A stretch of 41,512 nucleotides of DNA, from the NCBI GenBank assembly GCA_964476045.1, contig CAYYYJ010000007.1, positions 1-41,512 on the forward strand, written 5' to 3'. A program made the position numbers and the translations under genes. The DNA comes from CAYYYJ01 sp964476045 (GTDB lineage: Archaea; Aenigmatarchaeota; Aenigmatarchaeia; QMZP01; JACQNV01). The notes beneath the pieces are model-generated. The model was not told the DNA's origin. It did no database searches and saw only the letters and a program-made list of their open reading frames with translations. Below, piece after piece: positions 34,546-41,310 of the stretch (positions are counted from its first letter, which is position 1; every line of letters starts with the position of its first letter).

Positions 34546-34899
34546 ATGACAGATGAATATGTCGAAAGAGAAGCCGCATTTGTGAGTAGGCAATTAGAAA
34601 GAGCAGAAAGAGCTCTGGCACATGGAGATGGAGACACGCTATACGATGCTGAACACCAATTACGAAAAAGAATGGCCACTTTCCCTGATGCTTATGGTCA
34701 AGCTAAACAACTTGTAGATGCATATGAACTTGATCTTGCCAGAGGAATTTGTGGCTCAAAACCGGTTTGGGATGCCTTACCAGAACTTAGGAGATTATAC
34801 AATCTAGCAGAAAAAAGGGGAACAGAAAATAATCGAGAAATTCTAGCTCTAATCAGTGACGCTGAAAGAAACCTTCAGGCCATAGACGAGGCTAGCTAA
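34546..34899 (+). CDS. Small helical protein, function unknown
   Basis: This 117-residue protein is predicted to be almost all helix, with Glu/Arg/Leu-rich stretches (LERAERALAHGDGDTLYDA and LRRLYNLAEKRGTEN) resembling a TPR-like or four-helix bundle. A TATA-like TATTTATAC box lies about 30 bases before the ATG at 34546, giving a leaderless transcript. I see no Cys, metal site or membrane segment and cannot assign a function. Confidence 0.65.
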   Translation: MTDEYVEREAAFVSRQLERAERALAHGDGDTLYDAEHQLRKRMATFPDAYGQAKQLVDAYELDLARGICGSKPVWDALPELRRLYNLAEKRGTENNREILALISDAERNLQAIDEAS

Positions 34900-34930
34900 G
34901 ACTTATTAACATCTCATCACTATTTCTAAC

Positions 34931-35218
34931 ATGGACTACTCAATCGCATGCACGAACTGCGGAGAGACGAATTTCAGAGTTGAAAACGATATTTCTTATA
35001 TCACAGGAAAATCTGGTTTCCATGTTTGCAATAACTGTGGGTTTAGCTCTCTCAAATTCCCTAAAGTGGCTAGAGTAGAGATAGAGATGCTGAAGAAAAA
35101 GTTTTCAAAACGTCCCAGCCATTTCTTCAAAAACGAGCCAGACAGATCGAGGATGTACTTTTATATTCTGTTTTTGCTTGCCATTTTGTTGGGGCTTTTG
35201 CTTACTTTTAGAGTATGA
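34931..35218 (+). CDS. Zinc-ribbon membrane protein
   Basis: The N-terminal half has two CxxC knuckles (CTNCGE and CNNCGF) of a zinc ribbon. The C-terminus is a single membrane helix (FYILFLLAILLGLLLTF), so the ribbon probably faces the cytoplasm as a tail-anchored protein. Its stop overlaps the next frame's upstream start. Function is unknown. Confidence 0.75.
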   Translation: MDYSIACTNCGETNFRVENDISYITGKSGFHVCNNCGFSSLKFPKVARVEIEMLKKKFSKRPSHFFKNEPDRSRMYFYILFLLAILLGLLLTFRV

Positions 35219-35220
35219 CT

Positions 35221-35430
35221 ATGAATTCTAAAGAGAAAGTTAACACGGCTAAAAAGATTCTGCAAGAATGGGTTGATAAACAAAGCCATGAGCGTTGCTG
35301 GTATTACCCGGACTTATTTAGAAAATTGATTGAGATCTTTGAAATTAACGTGTCTAAAAATCCTAATCTACCACCTCTAGAAGAATTCAAAAAAGGCTGT
35401 GAGAAGTATCAACAAGAAGAATACAAATAA
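35221..35430 (+). CDS. Small uncharacterised protein
   Basis: A 69-residue, charged, helical protein starting at ATG 35221 (an in-frame ATG at 35215 is also possible). It contains RCWYYPDLFRKLIEIF and a Pro-rich middle. No family is recognised. It begins within a few bases of the end of the zinc-ribbon gene, so the two are probably one transcript. Confidence 0.6.
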   Translation: MNSKEKVNTAKKILQEWVDKQSHERCWYYPDLFRKLIEIFEINVSKNPNLPPLEEFKKGCEKYQQEEYK

Positions 35431-35520
35431 ATTAGGATTATTATCTCTAGGAAGTTAATTTCCTGTTAAGATACTTTTAAATATCCTAAAGGAAATAATA
35501 CTGATACGTCTAAATTTGAT

Positions 35521-36738
35521 ATGGCTGAAGAATACGATGTTATTATTGTTGGCGGAGGTCCTTCAGGATCCACAGCTGCAATGTATCTGGGAAAAGCTGG
35601 GAAAAAAGTCCTTCTTGTCGATAAAGCTTCTTTCCCGCGAGATAAGACTTGCGGTGATGCGCAAGGGAGAAGGGCTGCAAACATAATGAAGGAGCTTGGA
35701 ATATACGAAGGGTATACGCAGCTACCTGGCCAGAAAATTTACGGCCTTACTTTAAGCTCTCCTGATGGGACGCAAGTACATTTAGATGTTGCTGACAGGA
35801 ACGCACCTGCTCCTGGATATGTTCACAAGAGAAAAGTTTTTGATGGATTTTTGTACGAGAGCGCAAAGAAAATTGTCCCAACAAAAATGATGCAGGTAAA
35901 AGATGTGATAGTTGAAGATGGATTTGCAAAAGGGATTAAAGGCATCAATGAACAAGGGCAAGAAGAAGAGATTAGAGCAAAATTAATTTTAGGTGCTGAC
36001 GGGGCTCTGAGTGTTGTTGCAAGAAAATTTGGTTTAGCTAACAGCCCTTCAGAACACAACATCTCTGCTTTAAGAATTTATTACAAAGGAATAAAGGGGA
36101 TGACAGACAGGATTGAAATTCACTTAGTAAAAAGTTTGATCCCCGGATATTTCTGGATTTTCCCATTACCTGACGGAGAAGCAAATGTCGGTTTAGGTAT
36201 GATAATCAGCGACATGCAAGAGAAAAAAATAAATTTGAAGCAGGCTGTTCTGGATGAAATACAGAAAAATCCTTTATTCAAAGATAGATTCGCAGGCGCG
36301 CAGATAGTAGACGATGTGAAAGGCTGGACTTTACCTGTTGCAAGCTATAGGAGAAAATCTTATGGAAACGGATTCCTCCTATTAGGAGATGCGGCAAGTT
36401 TGATCGATCCTCTAAGCGGTGAAGGTGTTGGAAATGCAATGATCTCTGGGAAACTAGCTGCAGAAACTGTGATAGAGGCTCTGAAAAAAAATAAATTTGA
36501 CGAAAAATTGTTGAAGAAATACGATAAAGCCTTGTGGAACACAATAAAAGACGAGATTAAAACAAGCTACCGGGTCCAAAGATTAGGAAAGAAATTCCCA
36601 AAACTAATTGACAAGCTGATGAAGAAGTGCAATGAAAGCGAAGAATTCAGAAAAGAGATGGAGCATTTATTACCTTACACCGGTGGGCGAAAGAAAATAG
36701 GATCAGTTGAATTCTTGAAGATGCTGAGGGCGAGTTAA
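35521..36738 (+). CDS. Geranylgeranyl reductase (archaeal lipid saturation)
   Basis: The 405-residue flavoprotein has an FAD site VIIVGGGPSGSTAA (about 7-20), the PRDKTCGDA segment, LGADGALSVVARK, and the second FAD motif GDAASLIDPLSGEGVGNA, all standard for geranylgeranyl reductases. It reduces the double bonds of geranylgeranyl chains in archaeal membrane lipids, completing archaeol. A TTTTAAATAT box (about 35474) drives it. It complements the inositol-phospholipid genes at 9395-11534 and suggests the cell makes its own membrane lipids. A T-rich tract after the stop (36757) may end transcription. Confidence 0.92.
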   Translation: MAEEYDVIIVGGGPSGSTAAMYLGKAGKKVLLVDKASFPRDKTCGDAQGRRAANIMKELGIYEGYTQLPGQKIYGLTLSSPDGTQVHLDVADRNAPAPGYVHKRKVFDGFLYESAKKIVPTKMMQVKDVIVEDGFAKGIKGINEQGQEEEIRAKLILGADGALSVVARKFGLANSPSEHNISALRIYYKGIKGMTDRIEIHLVKSLIPGYFWIFPLPDGEANVGLGMIISDMQEKKINLKQAVLDEIQKNPLFKDRFAGAQIVDDVKGWTLPVASYRRKSYGNGFLLLGDAASLIDPLSGEGVGNAMISGKLAAETVIEALKKNKFDEKLLKKYDKALWNTIKDEIKTSYRVQRLGKKFPKLIDKLMKKCNESEEFRKEMEHLLPYTGGRKKIGSVEFLKMLRAS

Positions 36739-36807
36739 TTAGTCTCGAGTCGAGTTTTTTCTATGCGTTTTATCTATTTAAAAAAGAGCTGTTAATACTT
36801 TAGATAC

Positions 36808-36981
36808 GCGGGGGTACCCAAGTGGTCAAAGGGGCTAGGCTTAGGTTTGCTAAGAGCCATGCTCAGAATTAGCTATTAAGATACCTAGTGCTTTAGTAGC
36901 TTCGTGAGTTCGAACCTTTCTTTCGGTTCCATTGATGAAAAGAAACGTTCACGAAAGAAATCGGAAATCTCACCTCCCGCA
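36808..36981 (+). tRNA. tRNA-Leu(UAG) with two introns
   Basis: The acceptor stem is GCGGGGG/CTCCCGC, discriminator A. The anticodon stem CTAGG/CCTAG holds loop CTTAGGA, anticodon TAG. The first intron, 36846-36882 (37 nt), lies after position 37; its BHB has central helix CTTA/TAAG and bulges GGT and ATA. The second, 36915-36967 (53 nt), is in the T loop, and its sequence is identical to the T-loop intron of tRNA-Leu(UAA). Removal leaves 84 nt and a T arm GTGAG-TTCGAAT-CTCAC. The variable arm (GCT-TTAGT-AGC) has no intron here. Confidence 0.93.
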
Positions 36982-36996
36982 TTATTTTATTTTTTT

Positions 36997-37410
36997 ATGA
37001 AAAAGGAAGAAATAGTTTCCACAGTTAAATCGCTGAACCTACCAGAAAATTCTTACGTGGTTTTTGGAAGCGCTCCATTAGCTGCTGCCGGATTACGCGA
37101 GGCAAATGATATTGATCTGCTTGTGTCAGAAAAGGTTTTCGCTGAATTACAGAAATCAGGATGGAAAGAAGTGCACAAAAGTTCTGATGACAAACCGTTA
37201 GTTCACGATGTTTTCGAGGCGCACAAAAACTGGAATTTTAGCCAGTATAGTCCAACACTTGAGAACTTGCTCAAAAGCGCAACAATAATAGAGGGTATCC
37301 CTTTTGCTTCTATTGAGGAAGTTAGAAAATGGAAAGTTGCTTCTCGAAGGCTGAAAGATCTGAGGGATATAGAGCTTATTGATAAGACGATGCTAAAAAA
37401 TAGTATATAA
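36997..37410 (+). CDS. Nucleotidyltransferase-like protein
   Basis: The ATG at 36997 gives 137 residues. YVVFGSAPLAAAGLREANDIDLLVS is the GS...D.D core of the nucleotidyltransferase fold (the minimal or AbiEii-like type), with DID as metal ligands. The C-terminal helix region has VRKWKVASRRLKDLRDIELID. No HEPN partner is next to it. It could be an antitoxin-type transferase or a tRNA/nucleotide-modifying enzyme. It begins 15 bases after tRNA-Leu(UAG). Confidence 0.7.
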   Translation: MKKEEIVSTVKSLNLPENSYVVFGSAPLAAAGLREANDIDLLVSEKVFAELQKSGWKEVHKSSDDKPLVHDVFEAHKNWNFSQYSPTLENLLKSATIIEGIPFASIEEVRKWKVASRRLKDLRDIELIDKTMLKNSI

Positions 37411-37460
37411 CCACATCCCACAATTTCTTATTAATATTCTATACAAGTATATTTAGCGAT

Positions 37461-37581
37461 GGCCGCTATGGTGTAAATGGTTAATACCAGCACAACGGCA
37501 GCATACGGGCCAGATAAACAATGGTCTTGTTTGTCCTCGAATGTGGAGCCTTTGGTCCGAGTTCGAATCTCGGTAGCGGCC
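37461..37581 (+). tRNA. tRNA-His(GUG) with two introns
   Basis: The extra G at -1 (37461) pairs with C73 (37581), the hallmark of tRNA-His. The acceptor is GCCGCTA/TAGCGGC and the T arm CCGAG-TTCGAAT-CTCGG. Anticodon GTG is at 37543-37545 in loop CTGTGGA. One intron, 37512-37541 (30 nt), lies between positions 32 and 33; its BHB has central helix CGGG/CTCG, bulges CCA and AAT, and a 9-bp intron stem. A second, about 37490-37506 (17 nt), is needed to restore the 74-nt length and an AGGGC/GCCTT stem, but its BHB is weak and its borders may shift by a base. Confidence 0.85.
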
Positions 37582-37713
37582 CTGAAAATCTCCCATACCT
37601 ATAAATCGATGAAAAGCTAAAACCCCCGAATATCACTTATTAATCAAACCACTAAACAGGTGATTAATCTCTCCCTCGCCCAACCGAAAAACAGCTTTAG
37701 GCGACACAAAGCA

Positions 37714-37721
37714 TTTAAATA
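37714..37721 (+). promoter_or_regulatory. rRNA promoter TATA box
   Basis: TTTAAATA, preceded by an A/G-rich BRE-like stretch, lies about 220 bases before the 16S start. Transcription would begin near 37745. Confidence 0.6.
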
Positions 37722-37744
37722 TCTTAAGTCATAAAACATATTGC

Positions 37745-37933
37745 ATTAGTTGAACTGGGAGCAGGCAACTGTTTTTACCGGAAATGTAACTGATTTTTGG
37801 ACCGAAATAGATCTAGAAAATCTATTTCATTTTAACTCGAACCTGATGATAATCTAGAATTTAAGTTTTAGGTTTGACCCTGTGAAATTTTATTGAAATA
37901 GGGATGGAGGTAACAGGAAAGCAACCCCGCATA
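37745..37933 (+). other. 16S precursor leader
   Basis: This leader has no gene. It contains hairpin GAAATAGAT/ATCTATTTC (37804-37828) and a CCCT/AGGG pairing (about 37880-37903) just before the 16S start. In archaea the leader pairs with sequence after the 16S gene to form a processing stem; that partner is beyond the window. Confidence 0.5.
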
Positions 37934-38162
37934 ATTCCGGTTGATCCTGCCGGAGGTCACTGCTATCCGAATACGACTAAGCTATGCGAGTCCTGGGTTA
38001 AACCAGGGCGAACTGCTCAGTAACACGTAGTTAACTTAACCTTATACCTGGAGTAATCTTGGGAAACTGAGGCTAATGCCAGATAGGTAATAGTTGTTGG
38101 AATACTCTATTACTCAACGTAAGGATGGGACTGCGGCTTATCAGGCTGTTGCCAGTGTAATG

Positions 38163-38226
38163 TAAGCCTTTTCTTTCTAAAGAAAGAAAATCCTTAAGGG
38201 AAAAGAAAGGCTTTTGGCTTTTACAA
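38163..38226 (+). other. 16S mini-intron 1 (64 nt, helix 11 loop, about E. coli 265)
   Basis: BHB: central helix GTAA/TTAC, bulges TGT and AAT, intron stem AAGCC/GGCTT. Joining restores GCCAGTGTAATGTACTGGC, a hairpin with the usual seven-base loop. It contains TTTTCTTTCT/AGAAAGAAAA, a perfect 10-bp stem. Confidence 0.85.
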
Positions 38227-38276
38227 TACTGGCAAACCGATAACGAGTACGGGCCTTGAGAGAGGAAGCCCGGAGA

Positions 38277-39088
38277 TAGGTAGTTAACTTTATATTCTCT
38301 CGAGACAATAAATATAATATGAGAGAAGAGGCTCTATCTCGTTTTCTAGGATATCTGTTCAGCGACGCTTCATTTAAAACAAAGAAAAGCGGTCAATATG
38401 AGGTTACCATAGAGTGTGCTGACAAATCAATAGTAGAGGATTTTGCAAATATCTGTAAAGAATTGCTACAAAGAGAGATTGGCAAAATACATTCTAGAAA
38501 ACGGTCTGAATTTTGGCGAGAGACATATACATTTACGTGTAAAATAAACAAGGTCTTTGCCAAGAAACTGATAGAACTTTCACCAACATATAGAACAAAA
38601 CCATATAAACCTTACAGTAGAGAATTTCCAGAGATCAAAATACCGAAATTAATATTCAACAATAGTGGAAATCTTAGAAATTTTCTGCAGGCTTTAACAA
38701 ATAGTGAGGGAAGTGTGCATTTCAATGTATCTAAAAATAGAAACTGGTACATTATAACACGATACGTGAAGATAGCTTGTTCACATCCAACGCTTTTGTT
38801 TAATGTTTCAGAGATGTTGAAATCACTGAAAATTAGGAATAGGCTACATCCAAAAACCGTGCCTTTGTCTGTTCTTATACAAGGCAAAGATTCTATGATT
38901 AAATTCAGGGATAATATAGGATTTATGAACGGTGTAAGAGTTGGCAACTCAGGTAAATGGAAAGGTGAGGAAAAAAGAAAAGTGTTAGAAGCTGCCATTA
39001 AGACATTTGAAATTCCTCATGGTCAGCTTCAAACTTTTCATGAGATGGACGATATTTATACTTTTTTGAAAGTTAACTACCTTCCGAG
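38277..39088 (+). mobile_element. 16S intron 2 (812 nt, about E. coli 315) with endonuclease gene
   Basis: The intron stem AGGTAGTTAACTTT/AAAGTTAACTACCT is a perfect 14 bp. Central helix CGGA/TCCG is fully paired, with bulges GAT and AGT. Joining gives CCCGGAGA-TGGATTCTGAGAC, the expected archaeal sequence. It encodes a LAGLIDADG protein whose frame passes the 3' splice site. Confidence 0.95.
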
Positions 39089-39098
39089 TGGATTCTGA
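38319..39098 (+). CDS. LAGLIDADG homing endonuclease (16S intron 2)
   Basis: The 259-residue protein has two LAGLIDADG-like helices: LSRFLGYLFSDASF near the N-terminus and LRNFLQALTNSEGSV in the middle, each followed by a beta-rich half. Such two-motif enzymes act as monomers, cutting intron-less 16S genes at the insertion site and sometimes helping folding. The second motif has Glu in place of the usual Asp, which is compatible with activity. The stop codon (39096-39098) lies 10 bases into the next exon, so the linear reading frame spans the splice junction. In a circularised intron the frame would end three codons later at a TAG. Confidence 0.88.
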   Translation: MREEALSRFLGYLFSDASFKTKKSGQYEVTIECADKSIVEDFANICKELLQREIGKIHSRKRSEFWRETYTFTCKINKVFAKKLIELSPTYRTKPYKPYSREFPEIKIPKLIFNNSGNLRNFLQALTNSEGSVHFNVSKNRNWYIITRYVKIACSHPTLLFNVSEMLKSLKIRNRLHPKTVPLSVLIQGKDSMIKFRDNIGFMNGVRVGNSGKWKGEEKRKVLEAAIKTFEIPHGQLQTFHEMDDIYTFLKVNYLPSGF

Positions 39099-39154
39099 GA
39101 CATTAATCCAGGGTCTACGGACTGCAGCAAGCGCGAAAACTTCTCAATGCACGC

Positions 39155-39206
39155 AAGCTTTTTAGGAAAAAGCTTGAGCAAAAAAACGGCCTAGAAAGCT
39201 GTGTAG
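39155..39206 (+). other. 16S mini-intron 3 (52 nt, helix 15 loop, about E. coli 381)
   Basis: BHB: central helix GCAC/GTGT, bulges GCA and AGA, intron stem AGCTTT/AAAGCT. Joining gives ATGCACGC-AAGTGTGAAG. Its 5' half, AAGCTTTTTAGGAAAAAGCT and the bases after it, is nearly the same as in mini-intron 5. Confidence 0.85.
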
Positions 39207-39480
39207 AAGTGTGAAGAGGGAATTTGGAGTGCATTCACTTTTAGTGGATGCTTTTGTTTAGTTTAGAAAACTAGGCGAATAAGGGGTGGGCAATACGGGT
39301 GCCAGCCGCCGCGGTAATACCCGAGCCCCAAGTAGTGACCACGTTTATTGGGTTTAGAGAGTTCGTAGCCGGTTTTGTAAGTTCCTAGTGAAATACCATG
39401 GTTAACTATGGTGCGAGCTAGGGGTACTGCAAGGCTTGAGACTGGGAGAGGTCAAGAGTACTGCTAGGGTAAGGGTAAAA

Positions 39481-39540
39481 TTATACCCTTTCTTTTCCAA
39501 AAGAAAGGTATAACCAAAGAAAAGGTTATGTATATGACAT
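39481..39540 (+). other. 16S mini-intron 4 (60 nt, 690 loop)
   Basis: Relaxed BHB: central helix GTAA/TGAC with one A.G mismatch, bulges AAT and ATT, intron stem TATAC/GTATA. Joining gives GGGTAAAATCTTATAATCC, the exact length and pattern of the archaeal 690 loop. Inside is CTTTCTTTT/AAAAGAAAG. Confidence 0.72.
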
Positions 39541-39570
39541 TCTTATAATCCTAGCGGGACTACCTGTGGC

Positions 39571-39619
39571 GTAAGCTTTTTAGGAAAAAGCTTAAGCAAA
39601 AAACCTGAGAGCTTACACA
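39571..39619 (+). other. 16S mini-intron 5 (49 nt, about E. coli 727)
   Basis: The exons must join as TGTGGC-GAAGGCGC, a universally conserved stretch. Two BHB registers fit: TGTG/TACA with a 5-nt bulge, or one base later with GTG/CAC and bulges CGT and AGA. The borders are therefore uncertain by one base but the product is the same. Confidence 0.75.
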
Positions 39620-39674
39620 GAAGGCGCTTGACTGGAACAGATCTGACGGTGAGGGACGAAAGCTAGGGGAGCAA

Positions 39675-40488
39675 ATTGTAGAAGGGCGAATTTATATCCT
39701 GAGAAAACAAAAGGGGTATATGGGGATTAGAGATTTGCTTATGCTAGTTCCTTTTCTTTTGTCTGATGGAGGAATGTCTCCAAAAGGCAAAGCTGGATGG
39801 TTAATTTATTTCAGGAACAACGACAAAAATTTAGTTGATTATTTTGTCGGGTTTCTGGAGAAGGTTGCAACAAATAAAATCCAGATTAAGAAAAGGGCTG
39901 ACAACAGCTACATGGTTAGAGTAAATGACAAGGCATTAGGCAATGAGTTGGAAAAAGTATGTTTTTCATTTAGGACAAGACCATGCATTGAATACCCATA
40001 TTGCCCCGGAGTTAGAAATGGAAGGACCTGCAACAAAGCCGAAGAGAATGGGTACCACAAGATAATTTTCCCAAAAGAATTTTATAACGATGACATTTTG
40101 AGAAAGTTGTTTCTTAAAATCTATTTTTCCTGTGATGGTGGAGTATCTATCACTTCTTCAAAGGGAAAATACCCGTTCTTGGTACGCAAGGTATTTGTGA
40201 GTGTTAAAAACCCGAGTTTGGTAAATAACATCCGCGATCTGCTCGTTGGAGCCGGTTTTGTTCCGATGGCATACCAAGGCCAGATACGATTGACTACAAA
40301 AGGGGATATCGAAAGGTTCAATAAAGAAATTGGTTTTGTTGATGGGACACTGGTTGGTGGAAATTCCATAAAATTCCGAGGCTATGAAAAGAACCAATTG
40401 CTCAGGATGTTAATAGAATCATATCAAAATCCAAAAGGCTTTGTTTATGATCATTTTGTAAAGTCGTGATGCTTTTCTACAAGCACAA
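39675..40488 (+). mobile_element. 16S intron 6 (814 nt, E. coli 781 site) with endonuclease gene
   Basis: Intron stem TTGTAGAAGGGC/GCTTTTCTACAA (with wobble pairs), bulges AAA and AAA, and central helix GAGC/GCAC with one A.A mismatch. Joining gives GGGGAGCAA-ATGGGATTAG. Site 781 is a known archaeal 16S intron position. Confidence 0.92.
39720..40469 (+). CDS. LAGLIDADG homing endonuclease (16S intron 6)
   Basis: The 249-residue protein has motifs LLMLVPFLLSDGGMS and LFLKIYFSCDGGVSI, both ending in the catalytic Asp and Gly-Gly of the LAGLIDADG family. It lies wholly inside the intron. An AGGGGT ribosome-like site precedes the ATG. A cysteine pair region (YCPGVRNGRTC) sits in the middle. Its target would be the unoccupied 781 site. 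Its sequence is clearly different from the endonuclease in intron 2. Confidence 0.88.
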   Translation: MGIRDLLMLVPFLLSDGGMSPKGKAGWLIYFRNNDKNLVDYFVGFLEKVATNKIQIKKRADNSYMVRVNDKALGNELEKVCFSFRTRPCIEYPYCPGVRNGRTCNKAEENGYHKIIFPKEFYNDDILRKLFLKIYFSCDGGVSITSSKGKYPFLVRKVFVSVKNPSLVNNIRDLLVGAGFVPMAYQGQIRLTTKGDIERFNKEIGFVDGTLVGGNSIKFRGYEKNQLLRMLIESYQNPKGFVYDHFVKS

Positions 40489-40619
40489 ATGGGATTAGAT
40501 ACCCCAGTAGTCCTAGCTGTAAACGATGCCCACTGGTCGTGGAGAAGTTCAAGGGATTTTTCCATGTCGTAGGGAAACCGTTAAGTGGGCCACCTGGGGA
40601 GTACGGCCGCAAGACTGAA

Positions 40620-40667
40620 ACGCACCTTTCTTTAAAGAAAGCTGCACCAAAGAACGGCGCGAAGTAT
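40620..40667 (+). other. 16S mini-intron 7 (48 nt, E. coli 908 site)
   Basis: Relaxed BHB: central helix ACTG/AAGT (one mismatch), bulges AAA and ATA. Joining gives GACTGAAACTTAAGGG, the conserved helix 27 region. It contains the palindrome CTTTCTTTAAAGAAAG. Site 908 is a known archaeal intron position. Confidence 0.82.
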
Positions 40668-40818
40668 ACTTAAGGGAATTGGCGGGGGAGCACACAAGGG
40701 GTGGAGGCTGCGGTTTAATTCGATTCAACACGAGAAACCTTACTAGCGGCGACAGCAGAATGAAGGTCAGTCTAGAGGGCTTACCAGACACGCTGAGAAG
40801 TGCTGCATGGCCGTCGTC

Positions 40819-41190
40819 ATTTTTAGAAGGCTAAAAGGGTTGAAGTTGATTGGAGATGGCTGAAGTTGGTTTCAGTCCAATTGGATAGGAAACCAACTTC
40901 GTGTCTTTGAAAATCAACTTCGTCCATCTGTAAAAATCGAAATAAACTTATGAGCTTGCATTATTACTTGTTTTTATAAATTCTTGCTTTAGCGATATTT
41001 GCAAGAAAATAAAATTAGAGGTTGCTGATCCTAAAGGGATAGTTATTTCAGATAAACTGATAAAGAACCTACTCAAGTAAGAATGCAGTTTTAGTTCATA
41101 AAATTTCGATAAATAGGTTGAAACCGATTTTTCAGATCCAATTAATTAGAAAATCGGTTTCGTCCATTTAATGTCTTCTTAGAACGACAT
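40819..41190 (+). other. 16S intron 8 (372 nt, E. coli 1068 site) without a clear ORF
   Basis: BHB: central helix GTCG/CGAC fully paired, bulges TCA and ATA, intron stem TTTTTAGAAG/CTTCTTAGAA with one mismatch. Joining gives GTCGTC-AGTTCGTGCCGTG. No long frame remains. It contains strong stems: GAAGTTGATT (40842) with AATCAACTTC (40912), GAAGTTGGTTTC (40862) with GAAACCAACTTC (40889), and GAAACCGATTTTTC (41120) with GAAAATCGGTTTC (41149). AGATGG (40854) with CCATCT (40924) would form a pseudoknot. Confidence 0.9.
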
Positions 41191-41203
41191 AGTTCGTGCC
41201 GTG

Positions 41204-41247
41204 AAACATTCACGTCATGGAAGGCGCCATGTTTAAATGTTCGGTAA
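41204..41247 (+). other. 16S mini-intron 9 (44 nt, about E. coli 1079)
   Basis: BHB: central helix GCCG/CGGT, bulges TGA and AAA, intron stem AACATT/AATGTT. Joining gives CCGTG-AGGTGTCGCG, the expected length. It lies only 13 exon bases after intron 8. Confidence 0.85.
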
Positions 41248-41270
41248 AGGTGTCGCGTTAAGTCGCGTAA

Positions 41271-41310
41271 ATTGCTAGACGATAGAGTAAGAGTTGTCTT
41301 GCAAACGCAA
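41271..41310 (+). other. 16S mini-intron 10 (40 nt, about E. coli 1102)
   Basis: BHB: central helix GCGT/ACGC fully paired, bulges AAA and AAC, intron stem TTGCTAGAC/GTCTTGCAA with one mismatch. Joining gives GTCGCGTAA-CGAACAAGACCC, the archaeal TAACGA form of this conserved site. It lies only 23 exon bases after intron 9. Confidence 0.87.

Noticed and set aside
36904..36996. N-terminal extension of the nucleotidyltransferase-like protein into the tRNA-Leu gene
   Set aside because: The upstream frame lies within tRNA sequence; the ATG at 36997 gives a normal domain start.
40941..41090. Open frame in the 1068 intron ending in KLEVADPKGIVIS...
   Set aside because: About 40 codons look protein-like but there is no start codon and no LAGLIDADG motif. 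At most it is a remnant.
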